NCBI RefSeq assembly: GCF_048006345.1
Contig: NZ_CP180351.1
Span: 1,116,001 to 1,180,000, forward strand
Direction: 5' to 3'
DNA length: 64,000 nucleotides
Source: Marivita sp030148515
GTDB taxonomy: Bacteria; Pseudomonadota; Alphaproteobacteria; Rhodobacterales; Rhodobacteraceae
Both the position numbers and the translations under genes were made by a program. Below the pieces are notes generated by a model. The model was given only the letters and a program-made list of their open reading frames with translations. It was not told the DNA's origin and searched no databases. Of the stretch, positions 8,377 through 17,316 are shown one piece after another. Position 1 is the stretch's first letter. Every line of letters starts with the position of its first letter.

Positions 8377-9675
8377 ATGACATTCGACTGGCTCAAACGC
8401 TACATGCCTCGCGGGCTCTACGGTCGGGCTGCGCTGATCCTGCTCCTCCCCGTGGTGGCGCTGCAATTGCTTGTGTCCGTGGTGTTTGTGCAGCGCCATT
8501 TCGAAGGCGTCACGCAGCAGATGAGCCGTGAAATTGCCCGCCAGATCAATGCAACGCTGGATCCCGCGCGGGCGAACGACACGGACATCGCGGATGCGCT
8601 CAGCTTTGATTTCCTGCCGACCTCGCCGGATGCGATGCCGGAAGAGGACCTGCGCCGCTGGTATGATTTTTCGGGGATCGTGGTGATCCGCACGCTTCGC
8701 TCTTACGTGATCGGGTTTGAGCGTGCGCATCTGGTCGATGACTGGACGGTGCTGGTCTGGGTAAAGCGGGGGGATGATCCGCTCACACTGATCGAATTCG
8801 CCCGTGAACGGGCATCGGCCTCCAACCCGCATCAGTTGCTTGTGAACATGGTGGTGTTCGGGGCGCTTTTGACGGTCATCGCCTATCTCTACCTGCGCAA
8901 CCAGCTGCGCCCGATCACCCGATTGGCGCAGGCGGCTGAAGCCTTTGGCCGGGGGCGGCATGTTCCCTATTCCCCGTCCGGTGCGGTCGAGGTGCGGGCG
9001 GCCGGGCACGCCTTTCTGGACATGCGCGCGCGGATCGAACGGCAGATCGAACAGCGTACGATGATGTTGTCGGGGATCAGCCATGACCTGCGCACACCTC
9101 TGACGCGCTTGCGGCTGGCGGTGTCCATGCTCGACGAAAGTGACAGTGAACTGCTGGCACGTGACATCGACGACATGCAAAAGCTGATTGACGCCTTTCT
9201 TGATTTCGCACGGGGCAATGCCGATAGCGGGCAGTCCGAACCGACCGACATTCCCGATTTCGTGCAGCGTGTCGTCGACGATTGCGCCCGCAGCGGCACA
9301 CCGGTGCGATTGGTGGAAATCGCGGGGGCAGGGCAGGTGATGCTGCGCCAGATGGCCATGCGCCGCGCCATCGAGAACCTGATCGGTAACGCGGAACGTT
9401 ATGGCTCGCGGTGCGAGGTGTCGGTGGTGCTGACTGACAAGTCTCTGCGCATCCGGATCGAAGACGACGGCCCCGGTATCGCCACTGACCAGCGCGACGC
9501 AGCCTTGCGCCCCTTCGTCCGGCTGGACCCGGCGCGCAATCAGGACAAGGGCTCTGGCGTCGGGCTGGGCCTGGCCATCGCCGCTGACATCGCGCGGGCG
9601 CATGGCGGTGTTCTGCGTCTTGGCGAAAGCGAGTCCATGGGGGGATTGCGGGCGGATATCGTAATCGCACGGTGA
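8377..9675 (+). CDS. EnvZ-like membrane sensor histidine kinase (orphan)
   Basis: A 432-residue kinase with two membrane segments (about residues 18-38 and 156-174) flanking a 115-residue periplasmic domain, then HAMP, and a HisKA domain with phospho-acceptor H236 (GISHDLRTP). The HATPase motifs follow: NLIGNAERYG (N box), DDGPGIA and GVGLGLAIA (G boxes). This is the EnvZ layout. No response regulator is adjacent: the left neighbour is a divergent hydrolase and the right a thioesterase. Its partner must therefore be encoded elsewhere. The signal sensed is unknown. Confidence 0.85.
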   Translation: MTFDWLKRYMPRGLYGRAALILLLPVVALQLLVSVVFVQRHFEGVTQQMSREIARQINATLDPARANDTDIADALSFDFLPTSPDAMPEEDLRRWYDFSGIVVIRTLRSYVIGFERAHLVDDWTVLVWVKRGDDPLTLIEFARERASASNPHQLLVNMVVFGALLTVIAYLYLRNQLRPITRLAQAAEAFGRGRHVPYSPSGAVEVRAAGHAFLDMRARIERQIEQRTMMLSGISHDLRTPLTRLRLAVSMLDESDSELLARDIDDMQKLIDAFLDFARGNADSGQSEPTDIPDFVQRVVDDCARSGTPVRLVEIAGAGQVMLRQMAMRRAIENLIGNAERYGSRCEVSVVLTDKSLRIRIEDDGPGIATDQRDAALRPFVRLDPARNQDKGSGVGLGLAIAADIARAHGGVLRLGESESMGGLRADIVIAR

Positions 9676-9817
9676 AACACCTGCTATGCGGGGTTTCTAC
9701 GACTTTAGTCGTGCCGCGCGATTGGGCGGTTGCTACAAAAAACGTTGAAAAGATCATCAGATTTCTGGAATACAGTGGAATACCGAGCTGGCCTTGCGCC
9801 TGACCCGGACAGAAAAG

Positions 9818-10285
9818 ATGACGACAGGACGCCCCGGAATGCCGGCATATCAATATATCCACGATGTCATGCTTCGCGATTGCGAACCGTCTGGCATCGT
9901 CTTTCTGCCCCGATACTTTGAGATGGTTCACACCGTTATCGAAAATTGGCTGGATGAGGCTTTGGATTGGCCGATGAGCCAGATTCAGGGCAGCGACGGT
10001 CTGTCCTTGCCATTTGTGAACATCAGTGCCGAATTCCCGGCCCCCAGCCGTTTGGGCGATCGTCTGACATGGCGGTTGTCTGTCCGCGAATTGCGGCGCA
10101 GCAGCTTGTGGTTGGAATTGAACGCAACAACCGGCGCGGAAAGCCGTGTCACCATCACGGGCACTCTGGTTCTGTCCGAGGCTGTCGCGCTGCGCACCCG
10201 GCGCTGGCCCGACACGATTGCCGAGCGTGTCAAGGATTACCTTGTCGCGCCGGATGCGAAGTCGGGCAAAAAGGTCGCCGAATGA
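9818..10285 (+). CDS. Acyl-CoA thioesterase, 4-hydroxybenzoyl-CoA thioesterase family
   Basis: A 155-residue hotdog-fold protein. The segment HDVMLRDCEPSGIVFLPRYFEM matches the active-site region of 4HBT family thioesterases, where an Asp sits in the DxxPxGxVxxxxY pattern (only part quoted as motif). The family hydrolyses aryl- or acyl-CoA thioesters. The ATG at 9818 (AGAAAAG before it) was chosen over a TTG at 9794; MPAYQY at 9839 is a further alternative. The 3' end converges on the hybrid kinase gene with three bases between stops. The CoA ester used is unknown. Confidence 0.75.
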   Translation: MTTGRPGMPAYQYIHDVMLRDCEPSGIVFLPRYFEMVHTVIENWLDEALDWPMSQIQGSDGLSLPFVNISAEFPAPSRLGDRLTWRLSVRELRRSSLWLELNATTGAESRVTITGTLVLSEAVALRTRRWPDTIAERVKDYLVAPDAKSGKKVAE

Positions 10286-10288
10286 GGG

Positions 10289-12499
10289 TCAGACCGCGAT
10301 TTCGCGCGCCGCCGAATGCAGGAACTCGATCAGCTTTGTGCGGTCGAGGGGTTTCAGCAGCAATTCCAGTCCCAGCCGCTTGGTTTCCTGCCGGAGTTGC
10401 GGTGACCGTTCCGCCGACACGACGGCGCAGGGCAGGCGGCCCAGCCTGCGGGTCAGTTCTTCAAAGAGCTCTGTCCCGGATGCCCCGTCCCCCAACTGGT
10501 AATCCAGCAGCAGCGCGTCAGGAGTGATCTGGAGATCTTCCATCAGCTCCAGCGCGCTTTCCGCGTTTTCGCTCTCGATCACGCTGACTCCCCAGCTTTC
10601 GATCAGGATCGACATCGCGCGGCGCAATTGCGGATCATTTTCCACCAGAAGGACGATCAGTCCGGTTTTCAACAAGGTCATCGCGGACGCATTGCGCGAT
10701 TTGACAGGCATGTGCGGCTGTGCATGCCGTGCCAATGGCACGTTGAGCATGAAGCATGACCCGCGCCCCGGTTCGGACCAAAGACCCAGCGGATGGCCCA
10801 GACGCGCACAGGCGCGCTCCACGATGGCCAAGCCGAGTCCCAGACCGTCATTGTTGCTGGCCTTGGTGTCGAGGCGTCGGAACTCTTCGAAGATCGAATT
10901 CTGATCCTCCTCGGCGATGCCGGGTCCCGTGTCCCACACTTCGATCCGGGCAGAATCGCCGTTGCGCCGCGCGCCGACGATCACCCGCCCGGTGTCGGTG
11001 TAGCGGATGGCATTGGTCAGCAGGTTCTGCACGATCCGCCGCAGATACGCGGGATCGGATTCAACCACATGTGAGCTGTCGACGATCCGCAGGATCAGCC
11101 CCTTTTTCTCGGCCAGCATCTCCATCTCATCCCGCAGCGGATCGAAAATCTCGCGCAGGGCGACAGGCCGGATGTCAAAGCTCAGCCCGTCGGATTCCAG
11201 CTTGGAGATGTTGAGCAGCGCGTCGATGATCTGTTCCGCTGCGCCCAGCGCCGTTTCCGCCTTGGCCAGAACCGCCTGTTCATTCGGTGTTTCGATCTTG
11301 TCGGACAAGGAGGCCATGAACAGTTTGGCTGCAGAGAGCGGTTGCAAGAGGTCGTGGCTTGCCGCTGCGACAAAACGCGATTTCGACGCATTGGCCCGTT
11401 CAGCCGCACTTAACGCGTCTTCCAATTCCAACGTGCGTTCCATCACGCGCTGTTCGAGGATTTCGTTCAACTCGTAAAGCTTTTGCGCCGCTTCGCGTTC
11501 CGCCGTCACATCGGTGCAGGAAATCACGAAGCCGCGGTCCGGCATGGCGCGCCCGAAGATGTGCAGAACAAGGCTGTCACCCTTCTGCACCTCAAACGAA
11601 ACCGGGTGGCGCAACCCATCGGACGTCGCCCAGCGCCGAAAGGATCCGCGATCAATCCCGCGCGTGAATTCGAACGTATCGTCCAGATCGTCCAACAACC
11701 CGGTGAAAGACGCACCGATCCGCAACCGACGCGCCGGGATCGACAGCAGGCTGCCCAGCTTCTGGTTCCAGCCCACCAGCCGCGCGTTTTCGTCAAAGAT
11801 GCAGACCCCCTGATTCAGGTGATCCAATGTGGCGCGGATCATCCGCGTCTGCTTGTCCCTCAGCTTGGCCTGTTCCTGCCGCTCGACCCGCATGATGTCG
11901 GTGATGTCGGTTTGAAGGACCACGGTCCCGCCGTTCGCAGTGCGGTGTTCGGACACCTGCAGCCACCGGTCATGGGTCAGTTGCACGTTGAACATGACCC
12001 GCCGGTCCTTGTGCCGCTGACGACGCATTTTGGCCCAGGTGTTGCGGTCCTGTTGGTCCGGCAGGTGCAGGTATTCGGACCTGCTGATCCGGTCGACATA
12101 GCTGTCAAAAGCAAGACCGGGCTTCAGATCGGACGCCGTGTCGCGAAAGTCCCGGCAGAAGCGCGAATTGCACATGACAAGGTCGTCATTCGGATCAAAA
12201 AGCGCAAAGCCTTCGGAAATGGTCTCGATTGCGTCCGCAAGGTTGCGCCGCGCCGCCTCGGTTTCCTGATTGGCGCGGGCAAGCTGTCCATTGGCCTCGT
12301 GCAACAGGTCCAGCGTGCGTTCCAATTCGAGCGTCCGCTCGCGCACCCGTTTTTCCAGAAGTGCCGCGCGTTCGAATTGCGCATAAGCCGCACCGGAATG
12401 GGCCACGCCGTATTCCACGCGCCGCATGAGGCTGTCTGCGATCTTGAGCAGCTTTTCGTTCTGTCGTTCAAGACTGTCGCTGGGATCAATCAGGGACAC
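10289..12499 (-). CDS. PAS-domain hybrid sensor histidine kinase (NahK-like) with receiver domain
   Basis: About 736 residues, soluble. An N-terminal coiled coil covers roughly residues 10-95 and two PAS-type domains follow (one near LADAIETISEGFALFD, one near LDHLNQGVCIFDE). A HisKA domain with AASHDLLQPL, an HATPase domain (VQNLLTNAIRYT, GLGLGLAIV) and a C-terminal receiver with DALLLDYQLG complete it. The GTG at 12499 has GAGG six bases upstream and overlaps the 3' end of the FIST gene by 14 bases, so translation is likely coupled. The layout PAS-coiled-coil kinase next to FIST is that of NahK with its nitric-oxide sensor NosP. The LuxR-type regulator encoded upstream is the likely output. 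Function is inferred from layout. Confidence 0.85.
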   Translation of the reverse strand: MSLIDPSDSLERQNEKLLKIADSLMRRVEYGVAHSGAAYAQFERAALLEKRVRERTLELERTLDLLHEANGQLARANQETEAARRNLADAIETISEGFALFDPNDDLVMCNSRFCRDFRDTASDLKPGLAFDSYVDRISRSEYLHLPDQQDRNTWAKMRRQRHKDRRVMFNVQLTHDRWLQVSEHRTANGGTVVLQTDITDIMRVERQEQAKLRDKQTRMIRATLDHLNQGVCIFDENARLVGWNQKLGSLLSIPARRLRIGASFTGLLDDLDDTFEFTRGIDRGSFRRWATSDGLRHPVSFEVQKGDSLVLHIFGRAMPDRGFVISCTDVTAEREAAQKLYELNEILEQRVMERTLELEDALSAAERANASKSRFVAAASHDLLQPLSAAKLFMASLSDKIETPNEQAVLAKAETALGAAEQIIDALLNISKLESDGLSFDIRPVALREIFDPLRDEMEMLAEKKGLILRIVDSSHVVESDPAYLRRIVQNLLTNAIRYTDTGRVIVGARRNGDSARIEVWDTGPGIAEEDQNSIFEEFRRLDTKASNNDGLGLGLAIVERACARLGHPLGLWSEPGRGSCFMLNVPLARHAQPHMPVKSRNASAMTLLKTGLIVLLVENDPQLRRAMSILIESWGVSVIESENAESALELMEDLQITPDALLLDYQLGDGASGTELFEELTRRLGRLPCAVVSAERSPQLRQETKRLGLELLLKPLDRTKLIEFLHSAAREIAV

Positions 12500-13682
12500 G
12501 GGTCGCCTCGTTGCCGGTGGGTGGGTAGATCGCCACACCTGTCAGGGTCTGGTTCACATGCAAGCCGCCAATCTGTTCGCCATAGGTCGAAAAGCCAACG
12601 ACGTTATGCGCGCTCAGCACGTCCGATACGGCGCGGGTCTTTTGCAAACGTCCCGCCTCGATCCGGCGCAGGATACAGTCACATCCCAGAATGAATTCGG
12701 GTTTGTCCTGTTTGGCCAGATCGCTCAGCCCGTGATCCAGGTGGGCCACGATGTCGTCATGGGTGGCAAGCGTCAGAACCATGCCTTCGTTGATTGCGGA
12801 AAAGAACACCAGATCGTGGTTTTCGCGAACCTGCTGGATGGCGCGGACATGGTGGATGTCGCCAAGCCGTACGACGACTGGATGCTCCGCAAAGGTGAAC
12901 TGATCCAACTGGTTCGGGTCAAGCCCCAGCAATCGCGCGTATTCCAATGCGGCGGGTTCTGCGTTGATCTCGTGAACCACCCGTTCCTCGGGCGAGGCCG
13001 AGGTGACCACCATGCGCTGTTCGGTGGGCACGAGATGGTCGAGGCTGAACACGCGAACGGGCCTGTCGCAATGCACGACCGCAACGATGGCCGCGTTCTG
13101 CATCACCTTGCCGTTCCGGGCCAGCCAGGTCTGGCCAAACCGAGTACCGTCGCCGGATGACCCGCCAAAAAGCGGGGTTGGCCCCAAACCGGCGGACAGG
13201 AATGCCGTCAGTTGCTCTTCGCGAAGACTGAGCCCATCGACCAGAAGAAACGCGAAGTCGGATGTCCAGTCCGGGGTTTTGTGAGCCAGCGCCAACCGTG
13301 CTTCGATCAGCGAACCAGCAACAGATTGCTCGTTAATATTGTCAAGGTCTTCAATGGCATAGGTGTGGATTTTGAAGTGCTTTTTGCGGAACGCAACCGC
13401 GATGATCTGCTCTTCTTCGTAGCCCGCGCGACCGATCTCGCCGGCTGTTGTGCATGCGAGAACATCCGCATCCCCGAAAAGATGCGCTGTTGCGGCCACC
13501 AACGCTGTGAAATCCGCCTCTGGAGACACAAACAGACAAACAAGCTCGAAAGGTCCCGGTCCGAGTTGTTTGGCTATTTGGTCCGCAGAGTTGGGGTCAT
13601 CGCAGCGCACCTGAGCAACAGCGATCACCTCTTGGTCGGTCTCAGAACGTTCGGCCTCAGGAAATTCCCGGCTTCCTTCCAC
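12486..13682 (-). CDS. FIST signal-transduction domain protein (NosP-like)
   Basis: A 398-residue protein with FIST_N (about residues 40-230, containing DVLACTTAGEIG and PLFGGSSGDG) and FIST_C (about 235-385, ending NVVGFSTYGEQIGG). FIST proteins are soluble sensor modules. One branch (NosP) binds haem and nitric oxide and controls a co-encoded hybrid kinase, exactly the gene that follows here. Whether this copy binds haem cannot be read from the sequence. The start is a GTG at 13682 without a strong ribosome site; a later start would cut into the FIST_N fold only slightly. It lies between the kinase and the LuxR-type regulator on the same strand. Confidence 0.85.
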   Translation of the reverse strand: MEGSREFPEAERSETDQEVIAVAQVRCDDPNSADQIAKQLGPGPFELVCLFVSPEADFTALVAATAHLFGDADVLACTTAGEIGRAGYEEEQIIAVAFRKKHFKIHTYAIEDLDNINEQSVAGSLIEARLALAHKTPDWTSDFAFLLVDGLSLREEQLTAFLSAGLGPTPLFGGSSGDGTRFGQTWLARNGKVMQNAAIVAVVHCDRPVRVFSLDHLVPTEQRMVVTSASPEERVVHEINAEPAALEYARLLGLDPNQLDQFTFAEHPVVVRLGDIHHVRAIQQVRENHDLVFFSAINEGMVLTLATHDDIVAHLDHGLSDLAKQDKPEFILGCDCILRRIEAGRLQKTRAVSDVLSAHNVVGFSTYGEQIGGLHVNQTLTGVAIYPPTGNEATRVPD

Positions 13683-13724
13683 GCAATGGTTCCCAAGTGT
13701 TGGCTATCGCTGATGATAGGAGGA

Positions 13725-14408
13725 TCACACGTCGCTTGGCAAGACTCGGTTGAAGCGGGCGTCTTGCGCAATCAGCACGGCCTGTGTCCGGCTGTGCACC
13801 CCAAGCTTCCGCATGATGGCTGTGACATGGGCTTTGACAGTGGTTTCCGCGATGGAGAGATCAAAGGCGATCTGTTTGTTCAGCTTGCCTTCGCAGATCA
13901 GGTTCAGGATCCGCGCCTGTTGATTGGTCAACGAGGCCAACCGCGACAGCGCCTCTTCCGGGGCGTCGCGGCTGCTGTCCTGACCTTGCGGGTCGATATA
14001 GCCGTCGGGAACAAAAGATTGCCCCTCACGCACCGCATCGAACGCCTTGCGGAACACCGCACGTTGCGAATGTTTGGGCACAAACCCGTTTGCGCCAGCC
14101 TTAAGAGCGTGGCTGATCATCCGGTTGTCGGCCATCGACGACACGATCAGGATCGTGGATTTCGGTGCCGCCGTTCGTAGGCGCACCAGACCGTCCAGTC
14201 CGTTCACATCCGGCAGGTTCAGATCGAGAAGGATCAGATCGAAATCCGCGTCTGCTGCAACCTTGTCGAGGGCGGCATCCATTGTTCCCGCTGTCTGGAT
14301 TTCCGAGAAATCGGCGATGGAGCGGAGCGTGAGCATGAGCGCGTCACAGAACAGGGGGTGGTCATCCACGACCAATGCGGTCAGCTCTGCTGTGGGAATG
14401 TCTCGCAT
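13725..14408 (-). CDS. LuxR/NarL-family response regulator
   Basis: A 227-residue two-domain regulator. The receiver domain has acidic residues in VVDDHPLF, phospho-acceptor D62 (LILLDLNLPD) and the Lys/Ser switch residues. The C-terminal LuxR-type helix-turn-helix is at about residues 160-220 (EGKLNKQIAFDLSIAETTVK). It is first of three same-strand genes (regulator, FIST, hybrid kinase) and lies 121 bases after the ABC permease stop. It resembles the ErbR/AgmR type regulators that accompany NahK-like kinases in pseudomonads, which is an inference from context. Inverted half-sites upstream may be its own binding site. Confidence 0.88.
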   Translation of the reverse strand: MRDIPTAELTALVVDDHPLFCDALMLTLRSIADFSEIQTAGTMDAALDKVAADADFDLILLDLNLPDVNGLDGLVRLRTAAPKSTILIVSSMADNRMISHALKAGANGFVPKHSQRAVFRKAFDAVREGQSFVPDGYIDPQGQDSSRDAPEEALSRLASLTNQQARILNLICEGKLNKQIAFDLSIAETTVKAHVTAIMRKLGVHSRTQAVLIAQDARFNRVLPSDV

Positions 14409-14429
14409 TGTTCTGCTCTCTTCTGTCGT

Positions 14430-14507
14430 CCTTTCGGCAGACGTGGCGATGGTCTGCCTGTCCCTCCAGATTAGGGATTTCCGCCCGCGCCGTCACTTGC
14501 CGAAAGG
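14430..14507. promoter_or_regulatory. Inverted repeat pair upstream of the response regulator
   Basis: CCTTTCGGCA at 14430-14439 and its perfect reverse complement TGCCGAAAGG at 14498-14507 lie 58 bases apart in the 121-base gap between the ABC permease gene and the response regulator gene. They could be two binding half-sites for autoregulation or a long-range stem in the leader. Ten matching bases are unlikely by chance in so short a gap. Confidence 0.35.
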
Positions 14508-14529
14508 TCTCATACGGCGCGGGTCAAAA

Positions 14530-15819
14530 TCAGCGCTCCGGAAGCAGCCCCCTTGGGTACAGACGCAGGACCAGAAGCAGGATAATCCCCATGGTCAGCA
14601 GGCGCATATGCTGCACGCTGTCCAGAAGATGCGCCTTGAGCCATGACCCATCCGTCATGCCCGCCGTGATCAGCGACATCAGCAAATGACCGATCGGTTC
14701 CACCTGCACCCAGAGGAACCAGATCAGGAACCCGCCCAGCACGGCGCCAAGGTTGTTGCCCGATCCACCGACGATCACCATCACCCAGATCAGGAACGTA
14801 TAGCGCAGCGGTTGGTAGCTGCCCGGGGTCAACTGCCCGTCAAGCGTGGTCATCATCGCGCCCGCAATCCCGCAGATGGCCGAGCCCAGTACGAACACCT
14901 GCAAGTGCCGGGCAGTCACATCCTTGCCCATCGCGCGGGCGGCGGTCTCGTTGTCACGGATCGCGCGCATCATCCGGCCCCATGGGCTTTTCAGAGCAAG
15001 CTGAGACAGCACCAGAAGCACGATCAGGACGGCGGCGAACAGCAACCCGTATTCGACCTTCACATAGATCGTCGAGGCGGTTGTCCCGTCCAACCCGAAA
15101 CCAGCGGCACGTTCCACGAAAGCCGGATCGTTCTGCAAATCGACTTCGTAGGGCACGGGGCGGGGCAGGCCGATCACATTCTTCACGCCCCGCGCCAGCC
15201 AGTCTTCGTTCTTGAGGATGGCAATGACGATCTCGGCAATGCCGAGCGTCGCGATGGCCAGATAGTCCGACCGCAGGCCCAGTGCTGTCTTGCCGATCAC
15301 GTAAGCCGCACCTGCGGCCAGCAATCCGCCAACGGGCCATGCCAGCAGCACCGGCAGACCAAGACCGCCAAGATAGCCCGCCAGCGCCGGATCGACCGCT
15401 TCCACGGCCTCAACCGACGGGTCCAGCACCATGCGATAGATGATCATCCCGACCAGCAACACACCAGCCGTGCCCCAACCGCGCAGCTTGCCGGATGTGC
15501 GCGCCCAGAACAGCACCGCCGCAACGATGGTCGCGGCCCCAAGCACCAGACCCAAAAGGATACCACCGCCACCGGCCTGCCATGCGGCACTCACCGGCGG
15601 CATGGAGATCAGCACAACCGCCAAGCCGCCCAACGCCACAAAGCCCATGATGCCGACGTTGAAAAGCCCCGCCAGACCCCATTGCAGGTTTACACCCAGC
15701 GCCATGACCGCGCTGATCAATCCCATGTTCAGGATCAGAAGCGCCGAGTTCCAGCTTTGTAGAAACCCGGTCCCCAGTATAAGACCGGCAACAGCCGCGA
15801 AAAGCAGAACGGTTTTCAT
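14530..15819 (-). CDS. Liv-type ABC transporter, LivM-like permease (enlarged)
   Basis: A 429-residue polytopic permease of the branched-chain amino acid/urea ABC family. The cytoplasmic coupling motif GLRSDYLAIATLGIAEIV is near residue 180 and the C-terminal AIRDNETAARAMGKD is present. It is roughly 80-100 residues longer than typical LivM: an extra hydrophobic stretch (about residues 85-170) lies before the motif. The ATG overlaps the stop of the LivH-like gene by four bases. It is the last gene of the ABC operon, followed by the response regulator gene. The substrate of this importer is not known; the Liv family also carries urea, amides and other small organic acids. Confidence 0.85.
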   Translation of the reverse strand: MKTVLLFAAVAGLILGTGFLQSWNSALLILNMGLISAVMALGVNLQWGLAGLFNVGIMGFVALGGLAVVLISMPPVSAAWQAGGGGILLGLVLGAATIVAAVLFWARTSGKLRGWGTAGVLLVGMIIYRMVLDPSVEAVEAVDPALAGYLGGLGLPVLLAWPVGGLLAAGAAYVIGKTALGLRSDYLAIATLGIAEIVIAILKNEDWLARGVKNVIGLPRPVPYEVDLQNDPAFVERAAGFGLDGTTASTIYVKVEYGLLFAAVLIVLLVLSQLALKSPWGRMMRAIRDNETAARAMGKDVTARHLQVFVLGSAICGIAGAMMTTLDGQLTPGSYQPLRYTFLIWVMVIVGGSGNNLGAVLGGFLIWFLWVQVEPIGHLLMSLITAGMTDGSWLKAHLLDSVQHMRLLTMGIILLLVLRLYPRGLLPER

Positions 15820-16826
15820 AGCGATTTCCCCCGGAAGAGGCCGGTCGGCCGGAACAGCAGCACGATCACAAGGATCACGAAGCTGACCGCGAACTTGTAT
15901 TCGGTGCTCAGGATCTGCACCAAGCCGTCTGGCTCAAGGGCAGGGGGCAGCACGTAGGTCAGCACTTTCTTCCAGGCATAGGTGATGCCCACCTCCGAGA
16001 ACGCGATCACGAACCCGCCCGCGATCGCGCCCAGCGGGTTGCCCAAGCCTCCGACGATGGCCGCCGCAAAGATCGGCAAGAGAAGCTGGAAATAGGTGAA
16101 GGCCTTGAACGACTTGTCGAGGCCGTAAAGCACGCCCGCCACCGTCGCCAGTGACGCCACGATCAGCCATGTCACTAGTACCACGCGCTCTGGGTTGATG
16201 CCCGAGAGCAGCGCCAGATCCTCGTTGTCCGAAAACGCCCGCATCGACTTGCCAGTCCGCGTCTTGTTCAGAAACCAGAAAAGTGCTGCCACAACCGCAA
16301 TCGCCGTCACCACGGTGATCACCTGTGTCGTGCGCAGCGCCAGACCTTCCTCGAGCCCCGTCATGTCGCGGAACGTTCGCGCCGAGATCACAAACCGTTC
16401 GCCATCGGCAAAGCGGTAATCGTCCGGCCCGATGATGATGCGCGTGAGGCCATTGTAGATGAACATCACGCCCATCGACACGATCACGAGGATCACCGGC
16501 TTGGCCTTCTGCGCGCGGTAGAACTTGTAGACATATTTATCCGTCAACAGCACCAGCGCCGTCGCGCCAAGAATGCCTATCGGAATGGCCAGCAGCGCCG
16601 TTGGCAGGGGGCCAAAGCTGACCCCCATCGCCTGCAAGCCCCAAGTGGCCAGCACCGTGACCATCGTGCCCACGGCCATCGTGTCGCCATGGGCAAAGTT
16701 CGAAAACCGCAGGATGCCATAGATCAACGTCACCCCCAGCGCGCCCAGCGCCAGCTGACTGCCATAGGCAATCGCAGGGATCAGGACGAAGTTCGCAAGC
16801 GCGACAAAACCATTCAACAAGTCCAT
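15816..16826 (-). CDS. Liv-type ABC transporter, LivH-like permease
   Basis: A 336-residue membrane protein with about eight hydrophobic segments, starting LVALGVTLIYGILRF-like (ALGALGVTLIYG) and ending with the conserved LLFRPTGLFRG. It forms the membrane channel together with the LivM-like protein. The ATG at 16826 has AGGGGA seven bases upstream; a longer frame to 16856 has no such site. It follows the small periplasmic protein gene by 49 bases and overlaps the next permease. Substrate unknown. Confidence 0.85.
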   Translation of the reverse strand: MDLLNGFVALANFVLIPAIAYGSQLALGALGVTLIYGILRFSNFAHGDTMAVGTMVTVLATWGLQAMGVSFGPLPTALLAIPIGILGATALVLLTDKYVYKFYRAQKAKPVILVIVSMGVMFIYNGLTRIIIGPDDYRFADGERFVISARTFRDMTGLEEGLALRTTQVITVVTAIAVVAALFWFLNKTRTGKSMRAFSDNEDLALLSGINPERVVLVTWLIVASLATVAGVLYGLDKSFKAFTYFQLLLPIFAAAIVGGLGNPLGAIAGGFVIAFSEVGITYAWKKVLTYVLPPALEPDGLVQILSTEYKFAVSFVILVIVLLFRPTGLFRGKSL

Positions 16827-16875
16827 GAGCCGGTCCCCTTGAACATGTCTTTCCACAGCACTGTCTGTTCCAACA

Positions 16876-17250
16876 TCATTGCGACGCGCCTCCCGTCACC
16901 GCTTCGATAAAAGCGTCATCGCATGTCGCGACCTCTTCGGCGCTTTCCTGACCAAACGGCTGCACCCGGATCAGGTCATCGCCACTTGCGCGGAGAACGA
17001 CGTTCAGCACCAGACCCGCGTCTGGTGACACGGCGACCAGAGCATGATCTCCAAAGGCCTGCTGGATCTGCGCCACCAAGTCCACATCCACCCCGTCCAT
17101 GCGCAGAACGACCTGACCAGTCCCGGTCAGAGATGCCAGTCCGACAGACCAACTGTCCGACCGGCACGCGGGCAGGGTGTCGGCGGATTGCGCCGATACA
17201 GGTGCACCGAACGCAAGGATCACACCGAGTGCTGCACTGAAAGCCCGCAT
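16876..17250 (-). CDS. Small periplasmic protein of unknown function inside the ABC operon
   Basis: A 124-residue protein with a clear signal peptide (MRAFSAALGVILAFGAPVSA, cleavage near AQS) and two cysteines in the mature part (PACRSD and ATCDDAF), which could form a disulfide. I recognise no family. The ATG at 17250 follows GAGAAG; starts at 17280 and further upstream are possible but would put charged residues before the signal sequence. It sits between the ATPase and the permease genes on the same strand, so it is probably made with the transporter and may assist it in the periplasm. Real coding is supported by the signal peptide and operon position. Confidence 0.65.
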   Translation of the reverse strand: MRAFSAALGVILAFGAPVSAQSADTLPACRSDSWSVGLASLTGTGQVVLRMDGVDVDLVAQIQQAFGDHALVAVSPDAGLVLNVVLRASGDDLIRVQPFGQESAEEVATCDDAFIEAVTGGASQ

Positions 17251-17316
17251 CTTCTTCTCTTTCCAAATACGCAAATCCATCATCTCCATCCCGCGCGCCC
17301 GGAGCGAAACGCGTAG

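Noticed and set aside
8359..9603. Minus-strand 414-codon frame antisense to the EnvZ-like kinase
   Set aside because: Kinase motifs H, N and G boxes are all on the plus strand; the antisense frame has no family features.
14686..15762. Plus-strand 358-codon frame across the LivM-like gene
   Set aside because: Gln/His-rich antisense product opposite a transmembrane protein, typical of GC-rich hydrophobic coding sequence.
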